Assembly (NCBI GenBank): GCA_002898295.1
Contig: BEHX01000009.1
Span: forward strand, 1-64,000
Length of the DNA: 64,000 nt
Reading direction: 5' to 3'
Origin: a bacterium HR21
GTDB lineage: Bacteria > Bacteroidota > Ignavibacteria > Kapaibacteriales > HRBIN21
A model generated the notes under the pieces. The model was given only the letters and a program-made list of their open reading frames with translations. It searched no databases and was not told where the DNA came from. Each line of letters opens with the position of its first letter. The stretch's first letter is position 1. Below are positions 60,059-64,000 of the stretch, piece by piece. The translations under genes and the position numbers were made by a program.

Positions 60059-61036
60059 CTAGAGGTCTGCCACAGCGATGTGCTCCAGTTCAGGGCGATG
60101 GCGGAGGTGCCATTCGACCAGATAGCGCACACCCTCTGCGAAGGGTGTCTGGGGAGTCCACCCCAAGAGTGCTTGAGCGCGGGAGATATCGGCTTCGGTT
60201 GCAGGGACATCGGCCGGATGTGCCGGGCGAAACACCAGCTGTGGGCGGCGTCCGAGCAGCTCCCCCAGGAAAGCGATGGCGTCCACCAAGCGTACTCGAT
60301 GGCTGTTGCCCAAGTTGATGATTGCGTAGCCCAGCGGGCGGAGGGCTCGGATGGTGCCCTCGGCGATGTCGTCGACGTATGTGAAGTCCCGTTCCTGGGT
60401 TCCATCACCGAAGATTTCCAGCGGCTCTCCCCGCAGCAGGCGCTCGGTAAAGATGTAAAGGCTCATGTCCGGACGTCCTGCCGGACCGTAGACGGTGAAG
60501 TAGCGCAGCACGGTGATATCAAGCCCATAGAGCGTGTGGTATGTCGCGCACAGCAGTTCGGCAGCGCGCTTGGAGGCAGCATAAGGGGAAAGCGGGCGAT
60601 CCGAGGCGTCCTCTTCCCGAAACGGTGGGGTACCGGCGCCGTAGACGCTCGACGTTGATGCCAGCACGAACTTTGGAATCTGGAGCCGGCGACATAGCTC
60701 CAGCAGGTTCAGCGTGCCAGTGAGGTTCGTCGCATAGTAGTCCCATGGGTCCTGGAGGCTCTGCCGCACACCAGCACGGGCGGCGAGGTTGAGGATGGCA
60801 TCAGGATGTACACGTTCCAGCAGCGACTCCAGCGCCGCGCGGTCAGTGATATCCGCACGTATGAACTGGAACGAAGGGAACGCCTGCAGACGGTGGAGGC
60901 GCCAGAGCTTCAGGCGCGGATCGTAAGCAGCGTTGAGATTATCAATACCAACGACAGTAGCCCCCTGCTGCAAAAGCCGTTCGCTTGTCTTCCACCCAAT
61001 GAACCCAGCACAGCCAGTGACCACGTACGTCGGCAT
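60059..61036 (-). CDS. NAD-dependent epimerase, UDP-glucuronate 4-epimerase-like
   Basis: This 325-aa SDR enzyme has the NAD motif TGCAGFIGWKTSERLL, the catalytic SPYAASKRAAE (YxxxK) and late motifs FGDGTQERDFTYVDDIAEG. It most resembles UDP-glucuronate 4-epimerases (TVYGPAGRPDMSLYIFTERLL), but GalE-like or dehydratase activity is possible. It lies 28 bp downstream of the tRNA-Glu gene on the same strand and 2 bp before the GT-C glycosyltransferase, so the three probably share a transcript. Confidence 0.92.
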   Translation of the reverse strand: MPTYVVTGCAGFIGWKTSERLLQQGATVVGIDNLNAAYDPRLKLWRLHRLQAFPSFQFIRADITDRAALESLLERVHPDAILNLAARAGVRQSLQDPWDYYATNLTGTLNLLELCRRLQIPKFVLASTSSVYGAGTPPFREEDASDRPLSPYAASKRAAELLCATYHTLYGLDITVLRYFTVYGPAGRPDMSLYIFTERLLRGEPLEIFGDGTQERDFTYVDDIAEGTIRALRPLGYAIINLGNSHRVRLVDAIAFLGELLGRRPQLVFRPAHPADVPATEADISRAQALLGWTPQTPFAEGVRYLVEWHLRHRPELEHIAVADL

Positions 61037-61064
61037 GCCCTGCGCGTGCGCCTCCGCACTGGAG

Positions 61065-61136
61065 TGCCCCCAACGGGATTCGAACCCGTACCGCCACCTT
61101 GAAAGAGTGGTGACCTAACCCTTAGTCGATGGGGGC
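61065..61136 (-). tRNA. tRNA-Glu (anticodon UUC)
   Basis: Read on the minus strand, a 7-bp acceptor stem (GCCCCCA with TGGGGGC) closes a normal cloverleaf. The anticodon stem is CCACT with GGTGG and the loop CTTTCAA places TTC at the anticodon. The T arm is ACGGG-TTCGAAT-CCCGT. The discriminator is A and CCA is not encoded. The length is 72 nt. It lies 28 bp before the epimerase gene. Confidence 0.95.
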
Positions 61137-61150
61137 GTGGAAGGCTTGCG

Positions 61151-61158
61151 CAAAATTA
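61151..61158 (-). promoter_or_regulatory. TAnnTTTG -7 promoter element upstream of tRNA-Glu
   Basis: On the minus strand the octamer is TAATTTTG, identical to the lepA box. It lies about 14 bp before the tRNA 5' end and between the tRNA and the terminator of the upstream ECF operon. It could also serve the epimerase-glycosyltransferase genes. Confidence 0.55.
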
Positions 61159-61182
61159 GGGCAAATCCCGAGAAAGGCTCGC

Positions 61183-61225
61183 CGAAAAAAGAACGACCGG
61201 CTTTGCCGGGGTGGCAAAACCGGTC
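61183..61225 (-). terminator. Rho-independent terminator after the ECF sigma operon
   Basis: The arms at 61195-61207 and 61213-61225 (GACCGGCTTTGCC and, in complement, GACCGGTTTTGCC) pair over 13 bp with one G-T position. On the minus strand the stem is followed by CGTTCTTTTTTCGG, so it terminates leftward transcription about 135 bp after the Spy-like gene. Confidence 0.85.
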
Positions 61226-61359
61226 ACACAACCCACGTCCGACGCTGCACATTGCCACGGGCACAAAATTCGCAGCCCTCTCCCCCGACTCGGAGTGCTC
61301 ATTTCGGGAACGGTTGTCTTTGGGGCACAAACGGTACTCTTTCGGCAGCGGGCGGTGCT

Positions 61360-61875
61360 TCAGGGTTTCTGCTGCCGTTTCGGGAAACGGTGGAGGTGGC
61401 GGAAAACCGCCCGCTCAACTTCCCGAGGGAAGCGGTACTCGAAGAGAATGTAGCGGGCAAACTGCTCCTCGGAGAGCAAGGGGCGGAGAGCTTCGGTGCG
61501 ATGCTGGAGGAGCTGCAAGAGTTCCTTCTGCTGACGCAGCATCTCTTGCAGAGAGCGTTGGCGTTCTTCCGGAGAGGTAGGGTTCTGCAGTGCCAATGCA
61601 AGGCGTTGGGCAGTATTGTCGAGTTGCTGCAGGAGGCTATCAATCCGGCGGTTGTATACTGTGTAGCGTGCCAGGAATTGGCTCCCGGTGCTCTCATCGA
61701 GTCGGAGCTCTTCCAGCAAGCGGAGAATTTTCCAGCGTTCCAGTCGCTGCTTTGCCTGTTTCCATGCCGCGCCCGCTTCCTGCAGCGCTTCAGGAGCTGG
61801 AGGGGCTTGTGCCCAGCATACCAGTGCTGCGGCAACGAACAGGACACTATGGATGCTACCAAGCTTCATCGGCAT
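61360..61875 (-). CDS. Secreted helical protein (Spy/CpxP-like layout)
   Basis: This 171-aa exported protein has a signal peptide ending near ALVCWAQ and an entirely helical, Gln/Arg/Leu-rich mature part with RYILFEYRFPREVERAV near the end. The pattern recalls periplasmic Spy/CpxP-type chaperones or metal sensors, but no LTxxQ motif is obvious, so the identification is tentative. Start at ATG 61875 or 61869. It follows the anti-sigma gene with a 20-bp overlap. Confidence 0.65.
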   Translation of the reverse strand: MPMKLGSIHSVLFVAAALVCWAQAPPAPEALQEAGAAWKQAKQRLERWKILRLLEELRLDESTGSQFLARYTVYNRRIDSLLQQLDNTAQRLALALQNPTSPEERQRSLQEMLRQQKELLQLLQHRTEALRPLLSEEQFARYILFEYRFPREVERAVFRHLHRFPKRQQKP

Positions 61876-62422
61876 GCGTGCTATCGGCGAGGACCGGTAT
61901 TTCCTCCATCGCAGAGGCAGTCAGAGTCAGAGGTGAAGCCGCCAGATTCGGACTGGGGGGCAATCCCGAAGTCCAGTAGGTGAACGAAAGCAGCCCCTCG
62001 GCATACGGCAGGGGTTCGGAATCCTCCACAGCTGTGCTGAGCTGTGGGACAGGCTCGTACACCGGCGCAGACGAAGGCGAGGTCCACCAGAAGGCGAACA
62101 GAGCCAGAGCAAGGGTTGGGAGGAGGAACAGCACAACCGGTTTCCACCACGCACGGTGCTGCCGTTCTACTTCGCGGGCTTTCCAGCGGTTGAGAACGAG
62201 CACCGAGAGGATGCTCGACCGGTGCTCCAGCTCGCGCAGGTATTCCATGGACTCCAGGCGCTCAAAGACGGCGCGCAATTCCTCAACTTCCCGCAGCAGC
62301 TCTGGATAGCGGTGGAGCTGGCGCTCGACCTCACGGGCTTCTTCCGGGGAGAGTCGCCCGAAGGCGTAGTCGGGCACCATCTGTTCGAGGCGGCGCCGGT
62401 CATATGTCCGCTGCGTGTCCAT
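61856..62422 (-). CDS. Anti-sigma factor (membrane-anchored, no zinc finger)
   Basis: This 188-aa protein has a cytoplasmic N-terminal domain with the anti-sigma pattern MVPDYAFGRLSPEEAREVERQL, RYPELLREVEELRAVFERL, one membrane helix (PVVLFLLPTLALALFAFWW) and a periplasmic part. The HxxxCxxC zinc motif is absent. Overlap with the sigma gene (23 bp) supports a sigma/anti-sigma pair. The ATG at 62422 with GGAG upstream is chosen; a longer frame reaches 62458. Confidence 0.82.
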   Translation of the reverse strand: MDTQRTYDRRRLEQMVPDYAFGRLSPEEAREVERQLHRYPELLREVEELRAVFERLESMEYLRELEHRSSILSVLVLNRWKAREVERQHRAWWKPVVLFLLPTLALALFAFWWTSPSSAPVYEPVPQLSTAVEDSEPLPYAEGLLSFTYWTSGLPPSPNLAASPLTLTASAMEEIPVLADSTHADEAW

Positions 62423-63035
62423 TGCGTCTCCGAAGGGCTTGCCGGAAGTCATCTGCATACGGACCTGTGAGCAGCGCCTTGGCGATCTTACGGACGGCCA
62501 GGAAGTAGTTCGCTTTGAGCCCCCCGATGCTGGTGCCGAGCATCTGTGAGATTTCCTCGTACGAGAGCCCTTCGATGTAGCGCAAGACGAAGGTTTCGCG
62601 CTGTTTCTCTGGCAGCTGCGCCAAGACGTGGTGGAAGTAGCGCTCGAACTCTTCCCGCTCGTGGAGTTGGTCAGGGGTCAGGCTCGGGGAGGCAGGCTCG
62701 GTATCCTCAGGGAAGGCTTCGTCCCAGCGCAGCCAGGATTTGAGCTTGCGTTGCCGGAGCATGCTCAGCGCAGTGCGCACGGTGATGCGGTAGAGCCAGG
62801 TGCGGACACTGCTGCGGTGTTCGAAGCGGTGGAGATTGGCGAAGGCTTTCAGGAAGACTTCCTGTGCGGCATCTTGAGCGTCTTCGTGGCGTCCCAAGTA
62901 CCGGTATGCGACGCTGTAGACGAAACGCTGGTAGCGTCGCACCAATTGTGCGGCTGCCAGTTCCCGATCGCCGTGACAGAACTCCTGGATGAGCTCCTCA
63001 TCGCTGGCAAGGCTCAGCGCTGCTGGCTGTGGCAT
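62400..63035 (-). CDS. ECF RNA polymerase sigma factor (RpoE-like)
   Basis: This 211-aa sigma factor has region 2 (LGRHEDAQDAAQEVFLKAFAN, SSVRTWLYRITVRTALSMLR) and region 4 (LPEKQRETFVLRYIEGLSYEEISQMLGTSIGGLKANYFLAVRK). It is paired with the overlapping anti-sigma gene. GGGAG lies 7 bp upstream of the ATG. A possible ECF-type promoter lies 30 bp upstream, suggesting autoregulation. Confidence 0.93.
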   Translation of the reverse strand: MPQPAALSLASDEELIQEFCHGDRELAAAQLVRRYQRFVYSVAYRYLGRHEDAQDAAQEVFLKAFANLHRFEHRSSVRTWLYRITVRTALSMLRQRKLKSWLRWDEAFPEDTEPASPSLTPDQLHEREEFERYFHHVLAQLPEKQRETFVLRYIEGLSYEEISQMLGTSIGGLKANYFLAVRKIAKALLTGPYADDFRQALRRRNGHAADI

Positions 63036-63062
63036 GGTTCTGTCTCCCTTGAGTGCACGGCG

Positions 63063-63091
63063 TTAGACAGTGTCTCTGGCGGAGAGGTTTA
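63063..63091 (-). promoter_or_regulatory. Possible ECF-type promoter of the sigma operon
   Basis: On the minus strand TAAACC at 63091-63086 (a -35 AAC-type box) is followed after about 18 nt by GTCTAA at 63068-63063. Both are reminiscent of ECF sigma promoters, but the spacing is a little long and no consensus for this sigma factor is known. Confidence 0.3.
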
Positions 63092-63097
63092 GCCCCA

Positions 63098-63574
63098 TCA
63101 GCGCAGGACTTCCAGGATTTCGTACTCCATCACTCCGGCGGGGACCTGGATGCGAATCCGCTCGCCGGCGCTTTTGCCTAGCAGTGCCTTCCCCAGCGGG
63201 GAGGAGACAGAGAGTTTGTTCCGCTCAAAGTCGGCTTCTTCTGGGCTGACCAGGGTGTATTCCACGATAGAGCCGGTTTTGCAGTTGCGTAGTCGGACGG
63301 TCGAGAGGATGTAAATCTTGCCGTCGTTGGGCAGCTCTTTCGGGTCCAGGATTCGTGCCCGAGCCAGGATGCGTTCCAGGCGGGCGATGCGCATTTCGAG
63401 CATCTCCTGCGCCTGCAGGGCGGCGTCGTAGTCGGCGTTTTCGGAGAGATCCCCGTGCGAGCGAGCGTCGGCAATTTTCTGCGCGATCTCCCGCCGACCC
63501 TGGCTCCGCAGCTGTTTGAGCTCGGCTTGCAGCTCTTCGAAGCGCTCGCGGGTCAGGTAGATGACCTCAGACAT
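63098..63574 (-). CDS. greA: Transcription elongation factor GreA
   Basis: This 158-aa factor rescues backtracked RNA polymerase. It has an N-terminal coiled coil ([21 protein letters not shown]) with the acidic tip [17 protein letters not shown] and a C-terminal FKBP-like domain ([19 protein letters not shown]). The start at ATG 63574 gives the canonical length. It overlaps the RibA end by 8 bp and precedes the ECF sigma gene by 62 bp. Confidence 0.96.
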   Translation of the reverse strand: MSEVIYLTRERFEELQAELKQLRSQGRREIAQKIADARSHGDLSENADYDAALQAQEMLEMRIARLERILARARILDPKELPNDGKIYILSTVRLRNCKTGSIVEYTLVSPEEADFERNKLSVSSPLGKALLGKSAGERIRIQVPAGVMEYEILEVLR

Positions 63575-64000
63575 GGCTGTCCGACGTGCAGTACGGGGTT
63601 GGTTCAACTTCTTCTGGCTCAAGGGGGCTCGGGGGAAGATGCCCGACGGTGAGCCAGTGTCCGAGCTTGTGCTGCTTTGCCAGCAAGTAGCTCCAGTTCC
63701 AGTCGTTGGGTTCAATCTCAATGGGGACACGCTCGACGATTTCCAGCCCGTAGGCTTCCAATCCCACGACTTTCCGCGGGTTGTTTGTCAGCAGGCGCAT
63801 TTTGCGGACCCCGAGCTGGCGCAGAATCTGGGCACCGATGCCGTAGTCGCGCAGGTCCGGTTTGAAGCCCAGACGTTGGTTCGCTTCAACGGTATCCAGT
63901 CCTTGCTCTTGCAGGGCATAGGCGCGGATCTTGTTCCCCAGCCCAATGCCACGCCCTTCCTGTTGCATGTAGAGCAGGACGCCCTTGCCTTCGCGTTCGA
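63567..64000 (-). CDS. ribA: GTP cyclohydrolase II (RibA or RibBA), C-terminal part
   Basis: The 3' end of a leftward gene that enters from the right edge. The product reads [23 protein letters not shown], then [15 protein letters not shown], and [16 protein letters not shown]: the RibA domain, which makes the first committed riboflavin precursor. Whether it is fused to RibB (DHBP synthase) cannot be told here. It overlaps greA by 8 bp. Confidence 0.93.
   Translation of the reverse strand, partial: EREGKGVLLYMQQEGRGIGLGNKIRAYALQEQGLDTVEANQRLGFKPDLRDYGIGAQILRQLGVRKMRLLTNNPRKVVGLEAYGLEIVERVPIEIEPNDWNWSYLLAKQHKLGHWLTVGHLPPSPLEPEEVEPTPYCTSDSHV

Overview
The window is a dense, GC-rich stretch of chromosome from a Gram-negative bacterium. 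The evidence points to the Bacteroidota/Chlorobiota side of the FCB group, near Ignavibacteria or Kapabacteria. It includes a 1406-residue exported protein with a type IX secretion C-terminal sorting domain, outer-membrane beta-barrels and a TolC, a BshA-type glycosyltransferase, and six TAnnTTTG motifs (the FCB -7 promoter element) just upstream of likely first genes. No mobile element, phage or CRISPR array was seen. The only RNA gene found is tRNA-Glu(UUC). This placement is inference; no marker phylogeny was run.

Layout. 1-372: start of a coiled-coil gene cut by the window edge. 490-5426 (+): lepA, two tandem type I signal peptidases, hemW. 5290-7903 (-): DinB-like protein and a DUF255 thioredoxin-fold protein. 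8044-12021 (+): esterase, YfhO-like membrane protein, unknown protein. 12024-18439 (-): Usp, fructose-1,6-bisphosphatase, rhomboid protease, a 509-aa unknown protein, ObgE and a beta-barrel protein. 18491-21266 (-): an N-terminally truncated ClpB followed by a VWA-like/OmpA/SPOR protein. 21385-32802 (+): LemA, HtpX, the type IX cargo, DUF971 protein, urocanase, an ECF sigma factor, Alr, ScpA and ScpB. 32799-33944 (-): BshA. 34160-37361 (+): Omp85-like protein and PBP4. 37349-38005 (-): acyltransferase. 38083-39258 (+): MnmA. 39249-45625 (-): two secreted proteins followed by a TolC/MacA/MacB-type exporter. 45778-48405 (+): PEP carboxykinase and a flavin reductase-like protein. 48353-50170 (-): acyl-CoA synthetase. 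50252-53624 (+): YjbQ, CDP-alcohol phosphotransferase, myo-inositol-phosphate synthase and a sugar-phosphate nucleotidyltransferase. 53696-54898 (+): coiled-coil lipoprotein and LysM protein. 55022-58561 (+): PhoH, CdaA, Pcm, MiaA. 58407-61136 (-): tRNA-Glu, epimerase and a GT-C membrane protein. 61360-64000 (-): RibA, GreA, ECF sigma factor, anti-sigma factor and a secreted Spy-like protein.

The most interesting system is the inositol cluster at 50680-53624. It encodes all three steps expected for making inositol-1-phosphate, CDP-inositol and then an inositol phosphodiester. This is the gene set for di-myo-inositol phosphate, a solute of thermophiles, or alternatively for an inositol lipid made through CDP-inositol. 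Next is a half-length ClpB (second AAA+ ring plus most of the middle domain) with its own ribosome binding site, lying divergently from lemA-htpX. The genome is compact: six of the seven convergent gene pairs overlap tail to tail (4 to 155 bp), the seventh is 2 bp apart, and many same-strand neighbours overlap. No gene-free stretch exceeds 300 bp; the longest are 61137-61359, which holds a promoter and a terminator, and 33945-34159, in which I see nothing specific.
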